A stretch of DNA of 42,500 nucleotides from Prorocentrum cordatum. Its lineage: Eukaryota > Sar > Dinophyceae > Prorocentrales > Prorocentraceae. The DNA lies in NCBI GenBank assembly GCA_963575745.1, contig CAUYUJ010004596.1, positions 5,001-47,500 of the forward strand, in the 5' to 3' direction. A program made the position numbers and the translations under genes. The notes beneath the pieces were generated by a model that searched no databases, had not been told where the DNA came from, and saw only the letters and a list, made by a program, of their open reading frames with translations. Below, in pieces: positions 1 through 10,545 of the stretch (positions are counted from its first letter, which is position 1; each line of letters opens with the position of its first letter).

Positions 1-375
1 GGAAATCACCCGGCGATCGTGTCTGGATGGGTTGGTGGGAATATCCTTTTTGATCGGCGGCCGCGCGACAAAGGTCAGCCGGCAACAGCGATGTCCGGGG
101 CAACGGAACACGGCAAATTACACGCGATGCGTGGAGTGCACATGCACTGAGCGAAATGCTCCACATTTGGCAAACACACATAGGCGCCGGCCACACCGAA
201 GTGAAGCAGACAGCAGCGCGGGTGCAACGGAGAAAATCGCCCTGTCGGCGCCAAGCTCCGAGCAGCCCCCCTAGCCGAAGCCCGAAGGGAGAACCGAAAC
301 TACAACGCTGAAGGCTGAACCACTCAGCGCGAAGTCCGTACCACCGCCGTACGCGGGGTCGGCAGAGACAGGGGC
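1..375. other. left edge, no gene seen
   Basis: I see no convincing coding sequence or RNA gene here. Bases from about 310 carry a decayed copy of the 260-bp repeat that follows. On the minus strand this would be the leader or first part of a third motif-headed unit that continues off the window. Confidence 0.4.
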
Positions 376-924
376 AGAGAACGGCAAGGACCTACAGAGC
401 ACTCACTCCACGATCCACACCGCTGCCCGGGGGGGGGGGCGGCGCGTCAGTCATCGTCTCCGAAACCAGTGACAGGCCAGGGAAGCAACGATGAGAGAGG
501 GCACGCAGGCCCAAGTGCCGGCACACTGCCGCCTTGCGGATATCGGCCACGAATGTCGCCGAGGTACGCTGCAGCCGCGACCAGCTCATGGAGCGCTGGA
601 GCGCAGTCAGGGCTGAATCTGACCACAGAGTGGGCAGAGGAACGGCAAGTACCTACAGAGCACTCACTCCACGGACCACACAGCTGCCCGGGGGGGGGCC
701 GGTGTGTCGTTCATCGTATCCGAAACCAGTGACTGGCCTGGGCTGCAACGATGAGAGAGGACACGCTGGCCCAAGGGCCCGCACACTGCAACCTCGCAGG
801 TAGCGGCCACGATTGTCGCCGAGATTCTGCCGCGACCAGCTCGTGGAGCGCTGGGGCGCAGCCAGGGCTGAACCTGACCACGAAGTGGAGGTGCTGGAAC
901 GCAGCCCGGGCTGAATCTGACCAC
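376..924. repeat. ~260-bp tandem repeat, two full copies plus partial third
   Basis: Copy 1 begins near 376 and copy 2 near 637. Shared landmarks are offset by 261 bp (CCTACAGAGC at 391 and 652), 260 bp (CGAAACCAGT at 461 and 721) and 255 bp (CCAGCTC at 581 and 836). The tail of the unit (CTGAATCTGACCAC type) is repeated again at 869 and 911, only 42 bp apart. The array lies directly downstream, on the minus strand, of the two motif copies at 1003-941. It may therefore be the repeated 5' leader of a third unit. Confidence 0.85.
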
Positions 925-940
925 GCAGTGGAGGGGGGGG

Positions 941-1003
941 GCAGCCAACAGCCGCAACGAACACATGCGTCGGTTAAAGGGGGGGGGCGCAGCCAACAGC
1001 CGC
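941..1003 (-). repeat. unit-heading motif, two copies (unit C)
   Basis: The exact 15-mer gcagccaacagccgc occurs at 941-955 and 989-1003 on the plus strand, so on the minus strand it reads GCGGCTGTTGGCTGC followed by a C run. The same motif opens unit A and unit B. The RNA could form a five-base-pair stem (GCGGC with GCUGC) around a UGUUG loop. Its role is unknown; a repeated promoter or 5' UTR element is an inference from position. Confidence 0.8.
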
Positions 1004-1552
1004 AATGTAACATGTCATGGAAGCAGCTCGCACAGAGCCGAGAAGGAGGGAGGGGTTGCGCGAGCTGCACACAGACCGCCGCCAAGCAGAGTGGTGCGCA
1101 GGGGGGGCCATTCCAGTCATAGGCCCCCGGCCAACCAAAGTGGCTGTCGAGAAAGACAGCAAAGGGCGCGGAGCGCGGGGGCGCGTCTGCGTCCGCCCCC
1201 AGCCCCAACGGAGCAGTCGGCCGCCGAGGAGGGCAGCTGTTGGCCCTGGGCCGGCGGGGCCTGCAGGCCCACCCCCACCTGCCGGGGGGGGTGGGGTGGC
1301 CAGGCAAGGTCCACTTATCTAGTGTGGACTGTCTAGCTATGCAGCGCCTCGGGTAAGATGTTCGGACACCCCCGCCCAAGCGGGAGTTGCCCGGGGCATT
1401 GCGGCCACGGCCGGGCGCTGCAAAGTGAAACCGCCCCCGGCGGGGAGAGAGCGGCGAGCGCCTGAGGGGGCGTCGCCGCCGCCGAGCTGGGGGAGCAGGG
1501 GGCGCTCCGACGGGCGGGCCCGTCCCTGTGAGCCATTGGCACTCTAGTCAAG
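1004..1552. other. spacer between unit B end and unit C motif
   Basis: No frame here shows a recognisable domain. The stretch is GC-rich with many G and C runs. It lies between the last plausible stop of unit B (1553) and the motif of unit C (1003). I see no poly(A) tail or obvious target-site duplication that would mark a retroelement 3' end. Confidence 0.4.
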
Positions 1553-3779
1553 TCAGCCCCACCATCGTGCGCGCTTGTCGGTGCATTGGTCGCCCCCCCT
1601 GGGGGAGGAACGTTTGCCTCTCGCTTTCCAATCAGTATCTGTCCACGGCGCGCCCTGATGGCTCCAGGAAACCCATTCCTGCCATCCCTGCCACGGGTTG
1701 GCGGAGCCAGATGCACCCGCCCATTGCTCCTGCGAGGCCGCCTCTGTCGCTCTCATGCCCTCTTTAGTCCATGGGGCGGGGCCGCTGCTGCTGTCGGGCC
1801 CGCGCTGCGCGTGGGGTCTGGGCTCGCGTTGCAGGAGCTTGGCATGCCTGTCCTTGACCGTTGGCCAATCGACGTTGAGCCCTAGGTCTCTGTCCATCCT
1901 GCATGCGTCAATACCCTGCGCTGCCCCGTGCCTGAAGGAATTCGCTGCACAGCTGCACGGTGTTCCGCTTGGGGTCATGCTTTTCAGTCCCGATGGTCCC
2001 CTGCCTCACGGCAGCCCTCTTCACCCATGCGACCCAGACCCCATTAGACGCTCCCCCCGGCGTCCTTTGCAGGCGTAGTATATTCTCCTGTATCGGTTCG
2101 TCCTTCGCAACGTCAGCGTCCTCGACCGGGCACATATACGGGGATGCCCCCCATGGGGTCGCTCGGATCGCCTCGGGGTGGCTGCGTTTCCCGCACGTCC
2201 CTCCAGGGTGCCTGGAGCATGCGTGGCCAGGCTGGGTCGCCTCTTGGGGACTTGGCGGCGCGGCGATCCCCATCCCCGGCGTCCTCCCACACAGGTCGCT
2301 GGCGGCCCCTGTCGCCGCTCGCGCGCCTGAGGGACCTGTCGTCCCTGGCGTCGTTGATGGCCCAAGCTGAGTTGTCTCCTCCTCGCGCGCCATCCGCCAT
2401 GCCCCTGACTGCACGGGCAGCGTTCCTGGAAACGGCCTGCTCGTAAGGGGGCCAGGCCTCTGAGGTGGCCCTGGCGGGTGGTGCCGACCAGATCCTGAGG
2501 TGGTCGGGGATCTCTTCTTCCCCGTCGCCAGCCGTCGGGGTTGGACTGGGCTCCGAGCTTGATTCCTTGAGGGTGTCGGACTCACTTTTCTTGTCTGCAT
2601 CCCCACCCCAGTCGATCCCTTCTAGTTCGCCATCGTTCTTGCACGTTTGCCCAGTAGGAGCCCTCCCCTCTGCCCGTGGGGCGCGCCCCCCGTCTGCCCC
2701 GGCGGCACGGGGGCGCGCTCTGGCAGCACGGGAGGAGGGGCCCTCCTGCACGCCTCCGCGGTTGTCCACTGAGGGGGGGGCCTCGGCTCCGACAGCCCTG
2801 TTGAGCCAGGTGGCTGCCGGTGACTCAGCCCCAGCTGGGACGCCTGTGGCTGCCTCGCGCGGGTCGCGGGTGGAAAGGAGGGCGATGGTCCCCCAGGCCA
2901 GCGCAGTGGAGTCAATCTCCGTGAGGAACGCCAGCAGAGCGCCGATCCGCTGTCGGAAGGGGCACTGACCTCTCTGTTCAGCAAGGACAGCAGCGTAGCG
3001 GTCCCATTCCCTCCAGTATTTCTCGCTCCTTCCCGTTAGGTGGGATACCACCCTGGCCGCCGCAGCCCGCTGCCCGTCGCATGGGATGCTTGGGGGGTGG
3101 CAGCTGGCTGGGATCGAGTCCCCGTAGATCATTCCCAGGAAGGGGAGCAGGCGCGCTGTGGGCCACGACGTCTCATCGGTTCTGTCACCTGGGATGCCCT
3201 CGCCGCACTGCTGTACGTAGTCGGCCCAGCAGAGGTAGACCGAGTGATCCCACTCCAGCAGGCACTTCACCAGAGCGCGGACGGGGCCGTCGGACTCCAC
3301 CCCGGCGAGCCTGTAGGCGGATAGGGTTGGCAGGACGGGACACGCTGGTGGGTCCAAGTTGGGAAACGCGGAGTTGCTGTCACGTCCGACCCAGATTGCT
3401 CCGCCGCCTTGTCCTGCTGGACTGCTGAGATCCATGTCGTTGGGGGGGACTCGCCCGTTGGGGCCAATGGCCTTGAATAGGCGTCCTCCGCCGCTGCATT
3501 GACGCCTGTTGGGGAGAGGTGGGCGCTGATGTCGCAGCTCTCCTCTTGCACTTCTGCTGCTGCTGCGCGCTTAGCATGGGCGGGGGGGCACACCTCGGAG
3601 GAGTGCAGGTCCAAAATGCGGTCGAGGGCACCGGGTGCCACATTCCAGATGTGGATGAGACATCTCCTGCAGGCCCAGCCTGCATTCCATTGCTGCTGCG
3701 CCCAGAGCGCGGGCATAACGTCCCATGGCGGGAGCCCTGTGCGCTCGCCGCGCGGTGCACCGGGTTCCGGGCGCCACAT
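1553..3779 (-). CDS. unit B C-terminal region, unknown function (frameshifted)
   Basis: Three overlapping minus-strand frames join at G-run shifts near 3440 and at further shifts near 2140 and 1920. The first part (3779-3440) is Ala-rich with a pair of Cys (WACRRC). The middle (3435-2600) has a structured, Trp- and Leu-rich segment of about 150 residues, including the stretch LVKCLLEWDHSVYLCWADY. An acidic, Ser- and Gly-rich tail follows. The last part includes DRDLGLNVDWPTVKDRHAK before the stop at 1553. I do not recognise a family. A gag-like or nucleic-acid-binding role is only a guess from its place behind a helicase in a motif-headed unit. Confidence 0.45.
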
Positions 3780-3799
3780 GAAGCAGCCGAGCGCGGGGC

Positions 3800-5700
3800 T
3801 GCCTGCCGCCCACGCGAGCAGTGACGACCCCGGGGGGCAGGCCTGCCGTCCGACAGATTGTGAGCTGGGAGGGCGGTGCCGACCTTCTGAGGCCGATAGG
3901 CGGGCATGACGAGGTCACCCAGGCAGGTGGGGAGCAGCGCGGTGACCGGTTGCCCATACCCGATTGGTAGCCGATCCAAGGGGGGGAGGGCACGGGCTCC
4001 CCCTCGGAAGCGAGCCTCGTCCAGTCTGCGCTTGTGCGCCTGGAGGCGCTGCTGTAGCGACTTCTTGGCGCCGAGGTCTTTGTTTCCGGCTAGGGGAACC
4101 TCGATGCCTTTCTTGTCCAGCGATTTGATCCAGCACCGTTCGCATAGCGACCTGCAGCTTCGGCCCTGCATGTAGGCATGGGAGTGGTTCTGCGCCAGTA
4201 GCCCTCTCGTGTCGTCGTCCTCCCAGGTACTTGCTGCGCCTTGGAGCCCCACGTTTGTGCACCCGTCGCAGTCGCAGCTGCCGCCCTGCTGCCTGGTGAG
4301 GAACCTGTCGTCGCTGACCGCGGGGGGGATGAGCACGGCGCCGGGGGCCGGGGGCGCGGGGAAGTCTTCGTCGAGGCGCTTGCTGGACATGGCAATTCCT
4401 CCGCCGATACATTGTACGTCTGCCATTGTGTCTGGGCAGCCAAGCCCGGCCTCAGCCCCAGCTAGCTCCTCGTGCAATGTGCAAATGGAGCAGCCCCCCT
4501 TGCCCAGGGACTTGATGTCGGCAGGCTTGACGATTGCTTCCAGCACCCGCATGGGGGCTTCCAGGGTGAACCTGGGGCCCAGCATCCCTGACCACGTTTT
4601 TGGGCAACCATGGTTGGTCGCAACCGTGCGGTGGTGAGCGAAGGTGGCGAGAGTGCTGATGTGCCTGATGGCGCCCTCCATTTTCCCGTGGAGGGATGCG
4701 AAGGCACTCAGGTCAAAGCCCCAGGCCGCTGCGAACTGCGCCCTGTACTCCTTGTGGACGTCCTGCCAGGGGAGGCAGAGGCCCATGGCTGCTTCGATGA
4801 TGTCCCCCGTGGCCTCAGGGCGTGGGAACGGCCATAGCGTTGCTCGGGGCTCACGCAGCTGGAGCATCATCACCACCAAGAGGACCCTGAGCGAGGGGGT
4901 GTCTAAGGGGAGCCCGTCGCTGCTGAGGAGGGATAGCCTTAGCTCCGAGCCGGCTTGGCCTGGGCGGAGCAGGGACTGGAGGTGCTGCATCCCTGGGTGC
5001 ACCCGGTGCCGCTTGCATTTCCCAATATCTTGGCTCCAAGCCTCTGGGAGTTGGGGTAGCACGTCCTCGGGGGTGCAACGGCAGGTGCGCTTGGGGCGAT
5101 GGCTGATGCCCCTGACGAAAGGTAGGGGGGGGAGCGAGGACAATGGGACAGCAAGGCGCGAGGTGGCCCAGGGGGCGCCCAGCCCGAGGAACCAGACCAG
5201 CGCCGCCCACGACAGATTGTAGACAAGGTGGCTCGCGTCGATGCCCAGCTCGACGTCCGTGCAACACCCGAGGTGGCTCCATGCCTTCCGATCGACCTTG
5301 CCGGGCTGCCTCGGGGTGGCGCCAATGGACCATTGGTGGGGGTGTAACCCGGACACTGTGTATAGGATGACCCCCATAGCAGGGTCCTCGACAAGCTTCT
5401 GCAGACTGCCTGCAATGGCCTCACCCAGCTTCTCCCATGAGAACTCTGGGTCGAGCGGCGAAGCAATCCGGTCTGCGAAGTTCTTCTCCATAGAGGCCCG
5501 GGCTTTCACGATGGCGTTGTCGAGCCCCTTGATGACGTCATCTCCTGCGCGGGAGGGGGACTCTGGAATCCATGTGATAAGGTCCTTGATGGGGTCGAAC
5601 CCCGCATCGACTGCTAACGTCCATCTCCTGCCCATGTCTTCCGGGTGCATGAGGCGAACCCAGAGCTTGGCGAATCTTCCAAACTCCGACAGCTCTCGTA
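3800..5700 (-). CDS. unit B Cys-rich region after the helicase
   Basis: This frame runs on from helicase motif VI (5779-5753) without a stop for about 650 residues. It holds a mainly hydrophobic segment of about 250 residues, then Cys clusters: GGCSICTLHEE near 4490, GGSCDCDGCTN near 4275 and CRSLCERCWIKS near 4140. The last two resemble metal-binding knuckles but match no family I can name. The frame then shifts in a G run near 3830. Because it is in frame with the helicase C terminus it is probably one polypeptide with it. The function is unknown. Confidence 0.5.
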
Positions 5701-7484
5701 GACATGACCCTGTGGCGGTGCCGAACATCCCCCCATCCCCGATGATAGCCACGTTGCGGGTGGCGCGGGTGATCGCCACATAACCCTGTTGGCGTTATCC
5801 ATGAACCCCAGTCGCGCCACCTGTTGGACCTGGTGGTCAGATAGATAACCTGGTCGGCCTCGCCACCTTGACTGGAGTCGACGGTGGAAATGGTGAGCTT
5901 CCCGCTTGCCAGGTGTTCTTCGGCGAGGTGCCGCAGCCCGGGAAAGGTCAGGGAGATGCCGGTGAGCTCGGTGCTGCGCTGCACGAAGACACTCGTGCGG
6001 TCGCCGGTGCTGCAGGGACCGGTCAAGAGGGGGGGTTGAGGGCCCACTGCCTGGGGCTGCCCCGCCCTTCCATTTCCCTTTGCCCTTGGTCTTGGCCTGC
6101 CTGAGGACGCCACTGATGCTGTTCACGCTCTGAGGCCACCCCTTTTCGAGGACGGCGCACTGCAACTGGTATCCGACGACCGCCCGCACCGAGGTGCCGT
6201 TCTGCATGGCGGGCAAGAGGGCGCGCACGACGTCCACTCTCTGCGCTGCCTCTGGCAGGTTGGCGCATCCTGCGTGGAGCCGCGAGGTGACTTCCAGGGA
6301 GGGGTTGTCCACCAGGAGAGAGCGGCGCCGCTCCTCCTTGAGCTGGTTCACAGGCATCAGACCGCGAAGCATGGCTCCATGTCGTCCTTGGTGGTGGACG
6401 CCGCCGTAGCTAGCTCACCAGCTCTGGTGTCGTCCCAGGGGCGAACGCCCTGCCATGGGAGCCCCTCGACCAAGGGTCTCTGAGTCAGGGGGTCGGCGAG
6501 GCCGGTGCGCATCGTATTATTGTAGAAGGCGAAGTTCGGCCATGCCAGTAGCAGGGGATGCATACGGTAGCAGAGGCCGAGCTGCACCACTGCAGACTGG
6601 TCGCCCCCCAGGGCATGGTGGAGACGGTCGAAGATGGAGAGGCATAGCCCCTGGTCTGCTGCCTTCCTAGAAATGACTGCGGGGGGGAGCTGCTTGGGGT
6701 CGCCGACCAGCACCAGGTGCCCACCTGAGCGGAGGACGCTGTCGAGGGACATGGCGGCCATTAGCTCATGGGCTTGCCCGGCCTCGTCTATGATGAGTAA
6801 GGCTACTGGGGCAGCTTTCCTTAACGCCTCCGCAGATTCATGCGTGGCGACGATTGTCTTGGCGTCCTTGAGTAGCTGGGCCCGAAAAGCAGGAGAGTCC
6901 TTGGAGGGTCCGCCCTCATACGGGAACCTGCCGTAGGCTCTGCAATAGTGTCCTCCAGGGGTGAGCGCAGCGAGGGTCTTGGCCACCTTGAAGACTCTGG
7001 CCAAGCGGACGCATCTGGTTGGGCACCCTGTCCGGGAGCCCAGTTTGTTGGCCTGCTGTGCGCTGATAAGACCGAGTGCTGGCTGATCGGCGGCTGGCTG
7101 CGCTGGAGCCTGCTGTCAGGGCAACTGTCTGTCCGTCCGGAAGTGCGTTGGCCCAAGTGTCCATGGTGGCGACGGAGAAGTTCGTTTTGCCTGTGCCAGG
7201 GGGCCCATGAACGATTGCTACGCAGTGCAAGGTGGACGCGGCGAGGGCCTTCGCGGCGTCGCGGTTGAGGCCGTGACGCCTGGCTCCTTCCTCGAGGGCC
7301 GCGAGCGGCGGTAGTTCCCTGGCACGCTGGAAGACTTGCCCGACAGCTGTATCCACTTCTGGATGCGAGAAGGGGATGGTAGCCAGGGGCCTCGCGGGGG
7401 TGTTGTGTGTCGCTGTGCTGCTGTCCGCTGCTGTCTGGGCAGAGCCGGGGAAGCGCTCCTCAAGGGTGGACCTGGCGCGCGCAA
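5701..7484 (-). CDS. Upf1-like superfamily 1 helicase (unit B, frameshifted)
   Basis: The motifs of SF1B RNA/DNA helicases appear in order on the minus strand. Walker A HGPPGTGKT is at 7206-7183, Walker B LLIIDEAGQ at about 6797-6777, motif III VLVGDPKQLPP near 6710-6680 and motif IV QLGLCYRMHP at 6584-6555. Motif V TVDSSQGGEADQVIYL is at 5885-5838 and motif VI VAITRATRN at 5779-5753. The spacing and the YRMHP and SSQGGEAD signatures fit the Upf1/SMUBP2/senataxin group (ATP-driven unwinding, usually of RNA or RNA-DNA hybrids). Frame changes are needed near 7105, 6360, 6035 (a G7 run), 5830 and 5785. At the last, one missing base falls just before NVAITRA. All catalytic motifs are present, so the family call is firm although this copy is broken. 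Confidence 0.85.
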
Positions 7485-7497
7485 GTAGAGCTTGTCC

Positions 7498-9106
7498 TCA
7501 GTGTGAGGTGTTACTCACGCTGTTGGCCAATGCCTTGTCCTTCTTGTCGGCCGCGCGAAAGGTGAGGAGGTGGGCGATGACGTCCAGGGGGGTCCCAACC
7601 AGGTCGCTAGGGGCCTGCTGCAGTTTGTAGATATCGGTGATTGCGGTAGTGATCCGACGAAACTGGAGTAGGGAAGGGGGCCCTGTCCATTCTGTACCAC
7701 GCTTCCCCCACGTTGGGGGGTCTCGGGATCCTGTCGTCAGCGTGGAATTCCCCAAACTTTTCCACGTCAAATACCACAATGCACTCGTTGCTGGGGAACC
7801 TGGCACCCTGCTTGAGCCCCAGCGCCTGGCAGTCGCTTTGGGGGACTGTGCCTCCGAGGTCAGTCAGGTGGCCAGTGGAGCTTGACGGCGGCCACTTGGT
7901 CCGCTGCTGGGCTGGTGATGCTGAGGAGCGGCATGCGGGCGTCCTGTCCAACCCCCTGCCCTCTGAGGAGGACCTTGAACACCTGGGGCCAATGCAGGTG
8001 CAACAGAATTCTCCCAGTCTGGGGGGGAAGCGCGTTCCTCAGCTTAAATTGATCGAGGAGGTCGCATGATGACTGCTCGTCAATGGGGGTCACTGATAAG
8101 CCTAGCGCGCAGCTCTGCTTTCTTTCCAAGTCCGTTCTGGCCTTGGTAGAGCTGCCCCAGACGGTCTCGGCGGCTGCCATGCACTCGGCCCAGGCCAGCC
8201 TCTCAAGGCCCCCTCTGTCGCAGGTCCTGCTCCCATTGCCTCGGGAGGTTCACGCCCTCGGCGACTGCACCAATGGGGGTGCGTAGGCGGAACTGAGCGG
8301 CTGCGCTGTTGGTGGGTACCGAGTATAACTGCGTGATGGCGTCAGCCGCGGCAACCGCTGACGACTCGAGCGGCTGCGCTGGTCTGTGTACTCATCTTCT
8401 TCGAGCGGGGACCTGGCAGCGGACTCCTGTGAGGAGGCCCTGCTGGAAGCGTTGAGCCTGCCGTCCCATGAGCCACGCCTGGCAGATGACCCCGCGTGCC
8501 GCGCGGAGGGTAGGCCGGGGGAGCCCCAGACGCTGGGCCCCCCTTTGACACTTTTCCCCATGCCGTCCTCAGCTGCGTCGGTGGGCGCAAGTCACTGGAG
8601 TGGATAGTGCCTGTGGGGGTGATGAAGTCGTGCACGTCATCCCTGTAAGGGAAGTTGACCGGCACGTAGTCCCAGTCGTCGGGGAAGATCCACCCTGGGA
8701 GGCGGGGCCTGCCATGATCCTTCACTGGCGCTGGCAACGTCCAGCCCGGCCAGCGTGGTCTGCTGATCTTGCAATTGCGCACGTGGTCGTGCTCCGACCC
8801 ATTTGTCATGGACCAGAGATTGCCAGGCGTAGTGAACTCCCCTGGGTCAGGCCACCCGATGTGTCTCTGCTTGTCAGCCTCGGTCCAGTGCTCCCACCCG
8901 AGGAGGTGCTCCTTGCCGTCACAATACCTCTGGCACAGCTCGCACCACCAGCACCATTCGCCATGAAAGTGGGCCCAGCGGAGCCAGGGGCACTCACGCG
9001 CGCGGAATGGTAAGAGGCCATCAACCTTGTCCGGACCGTCGGCGCAGTAGGCTGCGGGGGAGGGCCATCGCGCCAACGGTCCTAGATTGCACCTCTTCCG
9101 CGGCAT
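7498..9106 (-). CDS. unit B N-terminal region with U1-like zinc finger
   Basis: The likely ATG is at 9106-9104, 14 nt after the unit-heading motif. Residues about 30-70 contain WCELCQRYCDGKEHLLGWEH, a C-x2-C then H-x5-H arrangement like U1/matrin-type fingers, rich in Trp. A Pro- and basic-rich linker follows. The segment to 7498 includes PPNVGEAWYRMDRAPFP and FRRITTAITDIYKLQQ, which fits the beta-barrel region that often precedes Upf1-like helicase cores. Frame changes occur near 8400, 7900 and 7680, and the last frame hits a stop at 7498 before the helicase frame starts. It is read as the amino end of the same protein. The zinc finger probably binds nucleic acid (inference). Confidence 0.55.
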
Positions 9107-9119
9107 TCTGATGGGGGGT

Positions 9120-9134
9120 GCAGCCAACAGCCGC
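9120..9134 (-). repeat. unit-heading motif, single copy (unit B)
   Basis: One exact copy of the 15-mer found at 941, 989, 24965, 25010 and 25062. It lies 75 bp after the stop codon of the RNase H frame of unit A and 14 nt before the ATG of unit B. The surrounding bases (a TTCCATT lead-in and a CCCCCC tail) are also shared with the other copies. Confidence 0.8.
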
Positions 9135-9208
9135 AATGGAACACGCACAGTGGGGGTGGGTGGTGCCCAGCTGAAGGGAGCACCTCAGTCGGCAGAGAAA
9201 TCGATCGA

Positions 9209-10237
9209 TCAGCGACCCGGGGCGGGGGGGAAGGAAGAGGAGGAGGGCGGTGGATTTTTCAGCTGGTAAGTGGTCACAGCACACTCCGATGGATCGCACA
9301 GGTCGACATCTCGACTGATGCTGGCGGGGAAGTGCGCAGGTGGGACAGGGGCGGTGCCCACCCACCGGGTGTGCGCACAGACGGTGGTCACGCCTTCCCT
9401 TAGTAGGGCGTCGGCCCAGTAGACCTCGATGGTGCCGAGGCTGTCGGCTGCCTTGTTCAGTCGCCGCCTGATCGCTTGCCATGTACGCACCCAGCCGGCG
9501 TTGTCCGCTTGCCCGATGGCGTCCTCCATCTGCTGGGCAAGGTGAAGCCTCCGGTATCTGGCTGCGCCGGCCCCGCATCGTATTATGGCGGCGAGATTGT
9601 CACCCACTACCCTGGCGGCCCGAAGGGGGCCCCAGAGGTGAGGGAGCAGGGCGAGACCCGCGAGACAGCCCGCTACCTCGGCCATTTGCGCGCTGCTGCA
9701 GTCCGGAAGCGCGACGATGGCAACGGCAATCACTTTGGGGGCCCCGGTGGCTGGGTCGTGGTGCCAAAGGAGGGCACCGGCCCCCGAGACTTTGGTGCGG
9801 CCTTCAATGCTCCTGGCGCCACCGTCGAAGGTGACCTCGCACGGCCAGTGGGTGCTGTTGGTGTCAGGGAAGGGGGAGCTGCGGACGGTGACCTCGCCCC
9901 CGGGTTCCAGGTCGGAGTTGGCGGTCAGAATTGCGGTGCGTGCCCGGCGCTCCCGGCAGAACGCGGACGCCCAGTTGGCGGTGGGGCTGTTGTCTGTTCT
10001 GGGGCAGGGGAACCAGCCTTGTCCTGGAGGCATCCATCCTGACCGTACCTGCGCGGCCTGCAAGACCGCCAGTCTATCCCCTGTGTTGTGGTGTCTGGTG
10101 ACCACGGGGAGCCTGCGAACCTCTCCCCCTGCCCTGTGGGCACGGCGGTTCATGCGTGGACTGGCGGCCCCGCAGATGGTCCTTCGGGGATAGCGAGGGG
10201 GTTGCACGCGCGGCAGGTGCCTCGCATGACCGTCCAC
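9209..10237 (-). CDS. RNase H domain, end of unit A retroelement polyprotein
   Basis: The last about 230 residues carry an RNase H type I fold with all four acidic positions. These are Asp in VTFDGGAR (nt 9826-9824), Glu in QMAEVAG (near 9679), Asp in VVGDNLAA (near 9601) and Asp in LNKAADSLG (9445-9443). This enzyme removes the RNA strand of the RNA-DNA hybrid made by reverse transcription. It follows the reverse transcriptase on the same strand, the usual order in RNase H-bearing non-LTR elements. The upstream half of this frame (10237-9840) is Arg- and Pro-rich linker. The stop is at 9209, and no 3' poly(A) or repeat follows before the unit B motif. Confidence 0.85.
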   Translation of the reverse strand: MDGHARHLPRVQPPRYPRRTICGAASPRMNRRAHRAGGEVRRLPVVTRHHNTGDRLAVLQAAQVRSGWMPPGQGWFPCPRTDNSPTANWASAFCRERRARTAILTANSDLEPGGEVTVRSSPFPDTNSTHWPCEVTFDGGARSIEGRTKVSGAGALLWHHDPATGAPKVIAVAIVALPDCSSAQMAEVAGCLAGLALLPHLWGPLRAARVVGDNLAAIIRCGAGAARYRRLHLAQQMEDAIGQADNAGWVRTWQAIRRRLNKAADSLGTIEVYWADALLREGVTTVCAHTRWVGTAPVPPAHFPASISRDVDLCDPSECAVTTYQLKNPPPSSSSFPPAPGR

Positions 10238-10545
10238 ACCGCAGTCTCGTCCGGGTTGTCGTGCCTGGGGGGCTCGCCTTCGTCGAAGACTTCGTCCTCA
10301 CTGTCCCCTTGTTGGTCGGCATCGGCGACGACGATTCCTTGGAAAATGAGCCCGGCCGCCTCGGCGGCCTCGAGGGGAGCGGCGGCAAGGTAGACGCAGT
10401 ACCTGAAGGAGATTTGGTGCAGCACTTTGGCGAGGAGGGGCTGGTGCTCGCCACCGCTGGTGATGGCTTGGGCTAAGGTATATGGGTCGTCTGGGCCCCT
10501 AGCCGTGCACCACGCAAGTGCCGCAGCGGGGCACCAGAGTGCCAC
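10150..10545 (-). CDS. linker between reverse transcriptase and RNase H (unit A)
   Basis: This frame takes over from the RT frame by a shift near 10545. The RT frame ends with a zinc-knuckle-like CPLCGPGETTAEHVWH, and the next Cys needed for the C-x2-C-x7-H pattern lies in this frame (WCPAAAL). The segment SGGEHQPLLAKVLHQISFRY follows, then an acidic stretch rich in Asp and Glu. A second shift joins it to the RNase H frame. I recognise only the knuckle; the rest is unassigned. Confidence 0.5.
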   Translation of the reverse strand: MALWCPAAALAWCTARGPDDPYTLAQAITSGGEHQPLLAKVLHQISFRYCVYLAAAPLEAAEAAGLIFQGIVVADADQQGDSEDEVFDEGEPPRHDNPDETAVWTVMRGTCRACNPLAIPEGPSAGPPVHA

